Source: Candidatus Bathyarchaeota archaeon (lineage in GTDB: Archaea > Thermoproteota > Bathyarchaeia > TCS64). From it: a stretch of DNA of 7,702 bases. Under the pieces are notes generated by a model. The model was not told where the DNA came from and made no database searches. It saw only the letters and a list, made by a program, of their open reading frames with translations. Numbering within the stretch: the first letter of the stretch is position 1; every line of letters begins with the position of its first letter. This document shows positions 1 to 5,170 of the stretch, piece by piece. The translations under genes were made by a program, and so were the position numbers. The stretch spans positions 1 to 7,702 of the forward strand of contig VGJH01000056.1 in the NCBI GenBank assembly GCA_016867505.1, written 5' to 3'.

Positions 1-305
1 ATGAAGAGATAGATATTGTTATTGTCTATAACTGGATAAACTATGCACTTTGAGCAAATGGCAAAAGGAGCCCATTTCTCTCCCCATTCACCAAGAGAGA
101 TTGATCTAAGGGATTAACATGCAGGGTGGGTCAAAATGATTGTTGGTGTAAAGGGTGAAAAGGGGTGATATTTAGGCACCGTTTGACCATCTGAAAGGGT
201 GACTTTTTAGACCTTTAATAAATTAGGTTTCAACATTATGGATAGAAATCTTGTCCATCTTATGGCATGTCCAAAAAGGGAAAATGTAAAGGATGAATCG
301 TACAA
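1..305. other. Non-coding left flank with AAAGGGTGA-type repeats
   Basis: I see no gene I can support here. A frame open from the window edge to a TGA at 51-53 (plus strand, 16 codons, ending in VYNWINYAL) could be the last codons of a gene entering from the left, but it is too short to call. A 26-codon plus ORF at 238-318 overlaps the end of the YkgJ-like gene and looks accidental. The stretch holds three copies of AAAGGG(G)TGA in the same orientation (150-158, 158-167, 194-202) and a small dyad, ATGGATA at 238-244 against TGTCCAT at 252-258. The dyad lies just downstream of the minus-strand YkgJ-like gene and might help end its transcript. Confidence 0.4.
150..202 (+). repeat. Three short direct repeats, AAAGGG(G)TGA
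   Basis: AAAGGGTGA occurs at 150-158 and 194-202, and AAAGGGGTGA at 158-167; the first two copies share one base. The motif resembles a Shine-Dalgarno sequence, but no start codon with an open frame follows any copy. The same string is also part of the ribosome site before the 76 aa gene (around 2867-2879, minus strand). These may be iteron-like protein sites or traces of lost genes; neither can be shown here. Confidence 0.35.
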
Positions 306-728
306 TTATGTTAGGTAAGGAATATCGCTTTTAAAGAACTTTCGCCCTTTCTCAGTTAGGTCATATTTTCCTGTCTTCTCATCGAGCACAAAGAGCCCAT
401 CGAGAACCTGTGAGGCAAAGAGGGTAATGATATAAATCTCTTCATAGTGGGTGATGAATGTATTACGAATATCGATGAACAAGTCCCTTGCATCCTTCTC
501 AAGTGAAGCATCTAGGGCTTTGAATCTATCAGTGCATTTTATAGGTCTATTGTCGCCAAGTTCACATTGGTCACCTTTGAGATAGGGGCACACCCCCTCA
601 GCTATGCAGAACCCCTCTTCATGGGCGTGGGTCACATATTTAATGCGAGATATGATGTCCCACCTGTGCTGTTCATGCCACCTCCAGATGTCAGACCACA
701 ATACGAATACAGGTTGTTGACAGCGCAT
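306..728 (-). CDS. YkgJ-like cysteine-cluster protein with a winged-helix-like C-terminus
   Basis: A 140 aa protein. Seen: the N-terminal half has Cys at 3, 41, 47, 55 and 65, in the context CPYL (47-50), then CELGDNRPIKC (55-65), preceded by a Trp-rich segment with WSDIWRW (11-17) and RWDII (22-26). Known: this spacing resembles the YkgJ/UPF0153 family, whose cysteines bind an iron-sulfur cluster or zinc. Typical members have a CxxCC group at the N-terminus, whereas only Cys3 remains here. The start at 728 is well supported: AGGTGAT lies 6 bases upstream and the frame is closed further upstream by a TAA at 750-752. Residues 90-133 (YEEIYIITLF through DLTEKGRKFF) look like the last helix and wing of a winged-helix fold, which suggests a cluster-dependent regulator. 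It lies beyond the ATPase operon, separated by the repeat block, and probably has its own promoter. The metal ligand and target are unknown. Confidence 0.75.
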   Translation of the reverse strand: MRCQQPVFVLWSDIWRWHEQHRWDIISRIKYVTHAHEEGFCIAEGVCPYLKGDQCELGDNRPIKCTDRFKALDASLEKDARDLFIDIRNTFITHYEEIYIITLFASQVLDGLFVLDEKTGKYDLTEKGRKFFKSDIPYLT

Positions 729-734
729 GGGTGA

Positions 735-741
735 ATCACCT
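735..741 (-). promoter_or_regulatory. Shine-Dalgarno site fixing the start of the YkgJ-like gene
   Basis: AGGTGAT on the minus strand sits 6 bases before the ATG at 728. It is a near-perfect match to the anti-Shine-Dalgarno sequence and shows that the protein begins MRCQQP, without the usual second and third N-terminal cysteines. Confidence 0.7.
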
Positions 742-747
742 AGTGTT

Positions 748-900
748 ATTTAGCTAAATAAAGCTAACAATATATATATCCCCCGAGGGGGGTTTAGATA
801 CTGATAAAGAAGATATCTTAAAGTTATATATGAATATAAGAGTATATATGTGATTATGTCAATAACCCCCCCGAGGGAATATATATATACTTAGCTAAAT
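748..900. repeat. Ordered mirror arrangement of repeats; candidate replication origin or operator
   Basis: Seen, in order: the palindrome TTAGCTAA (750-757, inside the 12-base perfect palindrome ATTTAGCTAAAT 748-759), ATATATATAT (770-779), CCCCCGAGGG (780-789), an AT-rich spacer that contains the palindrome AAGATATCTT (810-819), CCCCCGAGGG again (868-877, same orientation), ATATATATATA (879-889), and TTAGCTAA (891-898). The outer parts mirror each other, while the GC boxes are exact direct repeats. It lies immediately after the stop codon of the helicase-like ATPase and before the YkgJ-like gene. Origins of archaeal plasmids often lie next to the replication gene and combine AT-rich unwinding DNA with repeats, so an origin is the leading guess. 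A double operator is the alternative. Confidence 0.6.
755..763 (-). promoter_or_regulatory. TATA-like box for the YkgJ-like gene
   Basis: CTTTATTTA on the minus strand is centred about 31 bases before the ATG at 728, which would place transcription start close to the start codon. It overlaps the 12-base palindrome ATTTAGCTAAAT (748-759), so a protein bound to the palindrome could block it. Confidence 0.4.
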
Positions 901-2490
901 TTACTTATTCCTCCTCTTTCTCTCTACAGTCAAATAGATAACTTTAGGTTCCTTCAAGTCGTCTTCACTTAGCCCAAAGAACTCAGGCTTCAAATTCCTG
1001 AATGTCTCCAATATCTTCCACTTCTTGCCCCACTTTTTCACATCAGTTCGATTAAAAGGGCATTCAATGTTTATGCACCTAGTCTCTTCTTCGCACCCAG
1101 TTTTATCTATCAAAAGTTGCTGAAATATTAAGACATTAATCATATTAAACGTCAAACAGAAAGGCAATTTTCTATAGCCACAATAACCAATAAAATACTT
1201 CTTTCTACCAAAATGCACCCAAACAATTGGAAATCGCTTTGAATCTAAATCGGGTTCATACTTAAAAGTCATGACATCAATCGTGTGTGTCTCTTGCGCA
1301 TCATAATACCTCTTCAGCCTTGCATCATTGAAATCGGTCTCCTCTCTCAGCAGCCCACTCGAAACAATCGCATTCAGTATCATGTCCAGTCTCTTTGAGT
1401 TCAGCACTTTCTTATAGATCTTCAAATAAAGTGCGTGTATCTCTTTCTTCAGCAGCCCCTGTTTCTTCATGTTTGGCTTAATCACTTTTTTCCACATCTC
1501 ATAAATCTCAGGAGTGAGCCCCGTCTCATTCGCATCTGAAACCATCGAGTAAAGCTTCAACCCTTCCTCGACATCCATCCTGTTCGCTATGATTCGGTGC
1601 CACTCAGTTTTTTGCCTATTCTGAAAGTTCAGGAGTGCCAAGGATTTTATTAACCCCACTAGCCTGGGAAAATCTCTCTGATGTCTTGGCAACAGCCTTG
1701 GATGGGATTTTAAGAACCTCTCTTTCAGGTAATTCATGTCATCGGTCTGGATCAAAATTTGCGTAATGTGTGCCCTTTGAACCTCAACAACCCTTTCACT
1801 CAGCATTCTCCTTTCAAGGTCTTGCTGGATCTCTAAACGGTATTTCTCCCTATCTGATAGCTTTTCACTCATTAGCCCAATCGCTTCAAGTATCTTCTCT
1901 TCACTTGCTTCAGGACTTAATAGTAATTGTCTCGTTTGCTCCTGTGTGTCCATGGCTGGGTTTGCACTGCAAAAGACAGTTGTAGGAAATCCAATGATCT
2001 CGATATTCCTTGTGCTAAATCCCCTTCCTTCAGCTTTGTCAGTGATCTTGATTAGAATCGTTTTCCTATCATGGCTTAACAGGGGTCTCAATCTTTGCAG
2101 TAAAACATCATGTGGCTGGTCTAAGAAAATGAGTATCTTTTGGTGCAAATTGATGGTTTTTATCCCTCTCTCTTTGTCCTCTAGACCCATATCGTGAAAG
2201 AATGAGCTGGGTGTTGCATATCCCACGAGCACAATGTCCTCTTCAGGGAAAAACTGTGATACTTCTAAAGGGATATAGCTTTTTCCTGTTGAGGACTCTG
2301 CAATAAAAGCTAAATTTAATTGGTCTTCTGAAGTGTAGTTTAACAAATAGCATAGAAAAGTAATTGCTTTGTTCACCTCATCATGTTTAATTGTTTTTGA
2401 GAGAATGCGTGTAATGTCTTCAACCTTCAACTCTGTAAACTCTTTAGCTTCAGGCTCAGGTGTCTTTGGCATAAAATCCGATAGGCTCAT
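901..2490 (-). CDS. AAA+ ATPase, probable replication helicase of the element
   Basis: A 529 aa P-loop ATPase, probably the element's DNA-unwinding protein. Seen: Walker A AESSTGKS (64-71), Walker B KILIFLDQ (118-125), the motif RLRPLLSHDRK (133-143) after it, and a sensor-1-like stretch TTVFCSAN (170-177). An arginine-rich helix LPRHQRDFPRLVGLI (267-281) follows, resembling the sensor-2/lid helix of AAA+ helicases. The region from about 340 to 400 is helical and may hold a winged-helix; a C-terminal tail carries Cys466, Cys472 and Cys477, which could bind zinc. Known: proteins with this P-loop plus LRPLLSHD pattern recur in archaeal mobile elements without an assigned reaction. The ATG overlaps the stop of the upstream 52 aa gene as ATGA, so translation is coupled. 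It is the last gene of the operon and abuts the repeat block. A primase domain was not recognised. The ATPase assignment is firm; helicase is inference. Confidence 0.8.
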   Translation of the reverse strand: MSLSDFMPKTPEPEAKEFTELKVEDITRILSKTIKHDEVNKAITFLCYLLNYTSEDQLNLAFIAESSTGKSYIPLEVSQFFPEEDIVLVGYATPSSFFHDMGLEDKERGIKTINLHQKILIFLDQPHDVLLQRLRPLLSHDRKTILIKITDKAEGRGFSTRNIEIIGFPTTVFCSANPAMDTQEQTRQLLLSPEASEEKILEAIGLMSEKLSDREKYRLEIQQDLERRMLSERVVEVQRAHITQILIQTDDMNYLKERFLKSHPRLLPRHQRDFPRLVGLIKSLALLNFQNRQKTEWHRIIANRMDVEEGLKLYSMVSDANETGLTPEIYEMWKKVIKPNMKKQGLLKKEIHALYLKIYKKVLNSKRLDMILNAIVSSGLLREETDFNDARLKRYYDAQETHTIDVMTFKYEPDLDSKRFPIVWVHFGRKKYFIGYCGYRKLPFCLTFNMINVLIFQQLLIDKTGCEEETRCINIECPFNRTDVKKWGKKWKILETFRNLKPEFFGLSEDDLKEPKVIYLTVERKRRNK

Positions 2491-2645
2491 GCTGTCTCAA
2501 CCTTCAGAAATGGTCTAACCTTAAGAAAAGCTCTCGATTCCTCGGAGTATTTTTTTAGACATTTGAGCTGAGTCTCCAATTTTACCAATTCAGCTTCAAT
2601 AAGGGAAATTTGCAAGTCGAGGTAATCAAGCAGTTCTATTTCCAA
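2487..2645 (-). CDS. Small coiled-coil protein, coupled to the ATPase gene
   Basis: A 52 aa protein beginning MEIELLDYLD if TTG at 2645 is the start; GTG at 2654 or 2657 is possible and would add 3 or 4 residues. Seen: a continuous frame fills the gap between the 76 aa gene and the ATPase gene. Its start lies inside the end of the 76 aa gene (stop 2636-2638), and its TGA overlaps the ATPase ATG as ATGA. Residues 5-31 have leucine, isoleucine and valine at heptad-like spacing (LLDYLDLQISLIEAELVKL region), typical of a short coiled coil, followed by a basic stretch. The double overlap is strong evidence of a translated gene. A dimeric partner or regulator of the ATPase is plausible from position only; I do not recognise the family. 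Confidence 0.65.
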   Translation of the reverse strand: MEIELLDYLDLQISLIEAELVKLETQLKCLKKYSEESRAFLKVRPFLKVETA

Positions 2646-2866
2646 ACGTCCCACCACTTCTTTTGTGCTGTCGCTGTTCCCTCTTTCAAGGGGTCTTCAA
2701 GCTTAGGTTTGGGTTCATCATTCATGTCTCTGATATCTATTAAGATCTCCTCGATATCGCCTAGTGTCTCAACAATCAAGAGTAACAATTCACGGTCCGA
2801 ATTAACCGAAGCGATGTGTAATCCTGAAATGCGTGCACGGCGCTTCTCAATTTTTTCTTTAGACAT
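2636..2866 (-). CDS. Hypothetical 76 aa charged protein
   Basis: Not recognised. Seen: a basic N-terminus (KEKIEKRRAR, 3-12), a leucine/isoleucine-rich helix around residues 25-46 (ELLLLIVETLGDIEEILIDI region), then a proline- and lysine-rich linker and an aromatic tail KKWWDVWK. The start ATG at 2866 lies inside the last codons of the upstream gene (its TAA is at 2859-2861), and GGTGA lies 8 bases before it. Its 3' end overlaps the 52 aa gene. The helix followed by a linker and a short aromatic tail looks like a small adaptor or oligomerisation module with a peptide that could dock on a partner, but that is a guess from the sequence pattern. Confidence 0.65.
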   Translation of the reverse strand: MSKEKIEKRRARISGLHIASVNSDRELLLLIVETLGDIEEILIDIRDMNDEPKPKLEDPLKEGTATAQKKWWDVWK

Positions 2867-3260
2867 TCACCCTTTCACCAATCGTTATAGTTTGCTTTGA
2901 TGTTTCGACGATTATGTCAAACATCTGGAGGTGGGAGATATTCATAGGTGCATGAATTTCGAAGGTTAGGATTTTTCCTTTATAATCAATCAGATGGTTC
3001 TTGACTAAACTTACTTCGATTGAATCGGTTTTAAATGATCTTTTGAGAGCATGAGCCAATGAATCCTCGATTGTTTGGTTTGCAGTTCCGATATTGCTGA
3101 GAATGCTTACAAGTAATGTTTGTTTTTTCTTCTCAAGTTGCTCAATGAGCTTAATAAGCTTATTTCCACATTCTGCAAAAAGTGCTGAGAGGTCTGGGTC
3201 AAGCTCTTTTAACACTTCAGAGGTGTTTAGTGCATCGTTTGCCCTGTCTTCAAGGCGCAT
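2859..3260 (-). CDS. Hypothetical 133 aa protein
   Basis: Not recognised. I choose ATG at 3260 (MRLEDRAND) rather than the longer frame open to 3329, because GGAGGT lies 8 bases upstream (3274-3269) and because the DNA between 3260 and 3329 encodes the end of the winged-helix gene in another frame. Seen: a helical N-terminal half with a charged coil around residues 33-50 (LIKLIEQLEKKK), then a beta-rich C-terminal half (DSIEVSLV, KILTFEIHA, QTITIGERV). The start overlaps the upstream gene by 11 bases and its end overlaps the 76 aa gene by 8, so it is part of the coupled operon. The helical-then-beta layout is not enough to name a fold. Confidence 0.7.
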   Translation of the reverse strand: MRLEDRANDALNTSEVLKELDPDLSALFAECGNKLIKLIEQLEKKKQTLLVSILSNIGTANQTIEDSLAHALKRSFKTDSIEVSLVKNHLIDYKGKILTFEIHAPMNISHLQMFDIIVETSKQTITIGERVNV

Positions 3261-3495
3261 CTTCTTTAACCTCCAAGGCTTCAACAAGGGCATTGCCTTT
3301 TTTGGTGAGCTGATATTTTCCACGCTCAAGTTTTTTAATGAAGTTCATCTTGCAACATTGGTAAAGGCTCCTTTCAGCAATCTCACACGACCCCAATTCT
3401 ACTGAGGACGCGAGCACCAAGTCATTATACCTCGATTCACCTCCAGATTTTTGAAGGCACTTGAGAAAAGTATAGATTCGGTCTATAGTTTTTAT
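3250..3495 (-). CDS. Winged-helix DNA-binding protein, start codon irregular
   Basis: About 81 aa and almost certainly real. Seen: the frame reads as a compact winged helix, with helix 1 around DRIYTFLKCLQK, a recognition region around CEIAERSLYQCCKMNFIKK, and a wing ERGKYQLTKKG, the usual ending of MarR/ArsR/PadR-like domains. It probably binds element DNA, perhaps as a copy-number or operon regulator. It has no ATG, GTG or TTG in frame before residue 26. Two readings fit: an ATA start at 3495 with GGTGAT 5 bases upstream; or an ATG at 3502, which overlaps the previous gene's stop as TGATG and enters this frame if one A of the five-A run at 3489-3493 is skipped or is a sequence error. The next gene starts inside its end. 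An internal TTG or GTG near 3415-3420 would cut off helix 1. Confidence 0.6.
   Translation of the reverse strand: MKTIDRIYTFLKCLQKSGGESRYNDLVLASSVELGSCEIAERSLYQCCKMNFIKKLERGKYQLTKKGNALVEALEVKEDAP
3269..3274 (-). promoter_or_regulatory. Strong Shine-Dalgarno site, GGAGGT
   Basis: GGAGGT on the minus strand, 8 bases before the ATG at 3260. It fixes that ATG as the start of the 133 aa protein and lies inside the coding end of the winged-helix gene. Confidence 0.75.
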
Positions 3496-3500
3496 GCTGC

Positions 3501-3506
3501 ATCACC
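3501..3506 (-). promoter_or_regulatory. Shine-Dalgarno site before the winged-helix gene
   Basis: GGTGAT on the minus strand overlaps the stop codon of the 98 aa gene. It is 5 bases from ATA (3495) and overlaps the ATG at 3502. Its spacing favours ATA as the start; the TGATG overlap favours ATG with a frame change. Confidence 0.45.
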
Positions 3507-3798
3507 ATGGCGTAATGAGAAAGACATTTCGAGCTGGGTAATTTTTTACCACGTTGTAGAATTCTGTCCCGATTTCACTGAACGAATCAATTTTGGGTAA
3601 TTTGATTTCTACTTCTACAACTCTAAGAACAGCGGGTTTACCATCGATTAAAGATACGATATTAGGTGCGATTGATGTTAGTTTCAATTCGACATCCCAG
3701 ACTTTAAAATGCGCTCTAAGGTGGTCACGCATTCTCGTTGTGAAATCTGCTAGCTCAACATCTTGAGACATTCCAAATTGAAACTTACCATAAAGCAT
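3502..3798 (-). CDS. Hypothetical 98 aa protein
   Basis: Not recognised. Seen: an N-terminal helical part (around DFTTRMRDHLRAHF, 18-31), then alternating strands (VWDVELKLTSIAP, VVEVEIKLP) and a second helix around FSEIGTEFYNVVKNYP, ending NVFLITPW. The beta-beta-helix layout with a repeated valine-glutamate pattern could suit a small nucleic-acid or protein-binding fold, but no diagnostic motif is present. No cysteine is present. The ATG at 3798 follows the upstream gene's stop by 3 bases, and GGAG in the end of that gene serves as a ribosome site, so both are likely translated together. Confidence 0.7.
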   Translation of the reverse strand: MLYGKFQFGMSQDVELADFTTRMRDHLRAHFKVWDVELKLTSIAPNIVSLIDGKPAVLRVVEVEIKLPKIDSFSEIGTEFYNVVKNYPARNVFLITPW

Positions 3799-3801
3799 TT
3801 T

Positions 3802-4353
3802 TCATTTCACTCCAAAACTTATTTCAACGGAAATTGAACCCCTTCCGTTTTCTGTTTTAAGTGTCTTTCTAAATGAAAACCCAGTAAATGAACCATAAGT
3901 TTCGATTAAATGTTTCTTACATTCTTCGTAGGTTACTCTCCACTCGTTAGGGTGATTTATAACAAGCTCATTTGCCTCAAGCCTGATATCGCCAAAGGCT
4001 GTTTCATATTTTTTAACATCTGTCCAATCTTTGAAAGGTTGACCATTTGCCAATGGAATAAGATTCTCTTCACACACTTTTTGAACAAATTTTTGTTTGG
4101 TGCGATTTTCAGCATCGATAAAAATTGCATGATCTTTTAGCATCTTTGCATGGCTGTTTTTTTCTAATGTGAACTCCTTGTTTCGCTTTTTTTTACAACT
4201 ATCTATGAAGCGATCAAGTCCATCTTTTTCAATCTGAGATTCAATTAAATGGTAAACTATGTCCGTGATACCCTCAACTCTCTCTATAAGTTTGGAGGAT
4301 TGAACAGGCTCAAGAAATCGACTCGGCGGTTTAACACCGTTATTTTTATCCAT
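3802..4353 (-). CDS. Hypothetical 183 aa protein, first gene of the element operon
   Basis: Not recognised. Seen: a largely helical, lysine-rich protein with a conspicuous KKKRNKEF (54-61) basic patch, one cysteine pair far apart, and a beta-rich C-terminus (GSISVEISFGVK). A region around residues 101-150 (PFKDWTDVKKYETAFGD through WRVTYEECKKHLIETYG) alternates tryptophan and tyrosine with charged residues. There is no signal peptide or membrane segment. It opens the minus-strand operon. ATG at 4353 lies about 27 bases from a TATATA-like element, so its mRNA may be leaderless, which is usual for the first gene of an archaeal operon. First position and basic character would fit a DNA-binding accessory protein; that is inference only. 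Confidence 0.7.
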   Translation of the reverse strand: MDKNNGVKPPSRFLEPVQSSKLIERVEGITDIVYHLIESQIEKDGLDRFIDSCKKKRNKEFTLEKNSHAKMLKDHAIFIDAENRTKQKFVQKVCEENLIPLANGQPFKDWTDVKKYETAFGDIRLEANELVINHPNEWRVTYEECKKHLIETYGSFTGFSFRKTLKTENGRGSISVEISFGVK

Positions 4354-4375
4354 TTTTTTTACCGAGTGAATTACA

Positions 4376-4394
4376 CTTATATCCTAAAAATAAA
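4376..4394 (-). promoter_or_regulatory. Promoter of the minus-strand element operon
   Basis: Two TATA-like elements lie on the minus strand upstream of ATG 4353: ATATAA (4377-4382), centred about 27 bases before it, and TTTATTTTT (4386-4394), about 36 bases before it. The first predicts a leaderless transcript, the second a leader of roughly 9 bases. The region is shared with the divergent orphan gene. Confidence 0.5.
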
Positions 4395-4430
4395 TCTAAT
4401 CATCGGAATATTAATTTAAATTATGATATG

Positions 4431-4439
4431 TTTTTATAG
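4431..4439 (+). promoter_or_regulatory. TATA box of the orphan gene
   Basis: TTTTTATAG is centred 27 bases before ATG 4462, the expected distance for a leaderless archaeal transcript. It lies downstream of ATG 4423, which argues that 4423 is not the start. Confidence 0.5.
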
Positions 4440-4461
4440 TTCAATAGGAAATAAAACATCC

Positions 4462-5040
4462 ATGGGTAGATCTTCAAAAAGGATAATAACAGAAAAAAAT
4501 TTAAAGTTCTTAAATAATCCTCAAAGTTTAAAAAATCCAAGTGATGCATATAATGAACTTACTGAATATGCTAAACAATATTTAAAAGATTTAATAGAAC
4601 TTGATAAAAAAATGCCTGAAACATACTTAAATAAAATATATGATAAAGAAAGTATGGTAGAATTTTTTAAACAATTATTATATATACCAACTCCAACAGA
4701 GATGAATAGTGAAGAAATTTCATTAGAGAATAGAACATACTATGAACATGTTGAAAAAGAAGTTATTGCTATTAATAAAAATAAGAATGAAAGTAAATTA
4801 GTGTCAATAAAAAGAACAGTATATCCATTAGCAAATCAAGAACAATGGATTTTATTAAGAAAAAAGAGAGTTTTAGAAATACTGCACATAATTCTCGACA
4901 TCATAGGGAATAAAAACTATGCATCAAAAATATCTGAAGAGAAGTTTAACTTAATCTCCCTTCAGAACAAGGACCTTACTTCAGCTATTTTGACTTTGCA
5001 AATAACTCAGCCTTGGGAACTTGATAAAAAATCAGGATGA
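4462..5040 (+). CDS. AT-rich orphan protein, likely element cargo
   Basis: Not recognised. 192 aa from ATG 4462 (MGRSSKRIITE), preferred over ATG 4423 (205 aa) because a TATA box lies exactly 27 bases upstream and would fall inside the longer frame. Seen: a soluble, helix-rich, lysine- and glutamate-rich protein with basic clusters (KRII, RKKRVLEI at about 148-155) and no cysteine. There is no catalytic motif, signal peptide or membrane segment. Codon use is far more A/T-biased than in the operon or the lipoate genes, especially over the first two thirds; the last 150 bases look less biased. It is the only gene besides intN on this strand of the element, sits next to the integration border and has its own promoter, which is the usual place for cargo or defence genes. 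The composition suggests a different origin from its neighbours. Confidence 0.7.
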   Translation: MGRSSKRIITEKNLKFLNNPQSLKNPSDAYNELTEYAKQYLKDLIELDKKMPETYLNKIYDKESMVEFFKQLLYIPTPTEMNSEEISLENRTYYEHVEKEVIAINKNKNESKLVSIKRTVYPLANQEQWILLRKKRVLEILHIILDIIGNKNYASKISEEKFNLISLQNKDLTSAILTLQITQPWELDKKSG

Positions 5041-5059
5041 TTCCATGTTTCAGGAATCA
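5038..5059 (+). terminator. Small hairpin at the end of the orphan gene
   Basis: TGATTCC (5038-5044) and GGAATCA (5053-5059) form a perfect 7-base stem with an 8-base loop that begins at the stop codon. A clear T-run does not follow directly, so termination is only one possibility; mRNA end protection is another. Confidence 0.3.
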
Positions 5060-5078
5060 CCCCTTAACTTCTCCTTTG

Positions 5079-5093
5079 GCAATTATTAATTGC
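5079..5093. promoter_or_regulatory. 15-base dyad, candidate operator
   Basis: GCAATTA-T-TAATTGC is a perfect inverted repeat around one central T, in the gap between the orphan gene and intN, about 40 bases upstream of the intN TATA box. Its size suits a small dimeric DNA-binding protein. Confidence 0.35.
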
Positions 5094-5133
5094 GCCCAAT
5101 TTCTTTAAAAAACTTTAGAAAATAAGGGATCGC

Positions 5134-5158
5134 TTTTATACCAGATAATACACGTGTA
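5134..5158 (+). promoter_or_regulatory. intN promoter with a palindromic operator
   Basis: TTTTATA (5134-5140) is a TATA box that predicts transcription start near 5163-5165, just before the TTG at 5171. Between them lies the perfect 10-base palindrome TACACGTGTA (5149-5158), placed where a bound repressor would block RNA polymerase. The ribbon-helix-helix domain encoded by intN is a reasonable candidate ligand (inference). Confidence 0.45.
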
Positions 5159-5170
5159 ATTTGATGTAGT

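Noticed and set aside
1..118. Minus-strand open frame toward the left edge containing ICSKC
   Set aside because: About 38 codons with no ATG, GTG or TTG in frame and no recognisable continuation; not enough to call a gene.
1770..2197. Plus-strand open frames opposite the ATPase gene
   Set aside because: They lie wholly inside the ATPase gene, which has clear Walker motifs in its own frame; the plus frames show no motif, promoter or ribosome site.
2610..2900. Plus-strand 96-codon open frame
   Set aside because: It is antisense to two coupled minus-strand genes with good starts; low-complexity serine-rich translation typical of a shadow frame.
3261..3329. N-terminal extension of the 133 aa protein to ATG 3329
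   Set aside because: This DNA encodes the end of the winged-helix protein in another frame, and GGAGGT points to ATG 3260.
3094..3405. Plus-strand 103-codon open frame
   Set aside because: Antisense to the 133 aa and winged-helix genes, serine- and phenylalanine-rich, no ribosome site.
5164..5169. ATG followed directly by TAG near the predicted intN transcription start
   Set aside because: A start-stop pair could affect translation of intN, but chance occurrence is likely and nothing else supports it.
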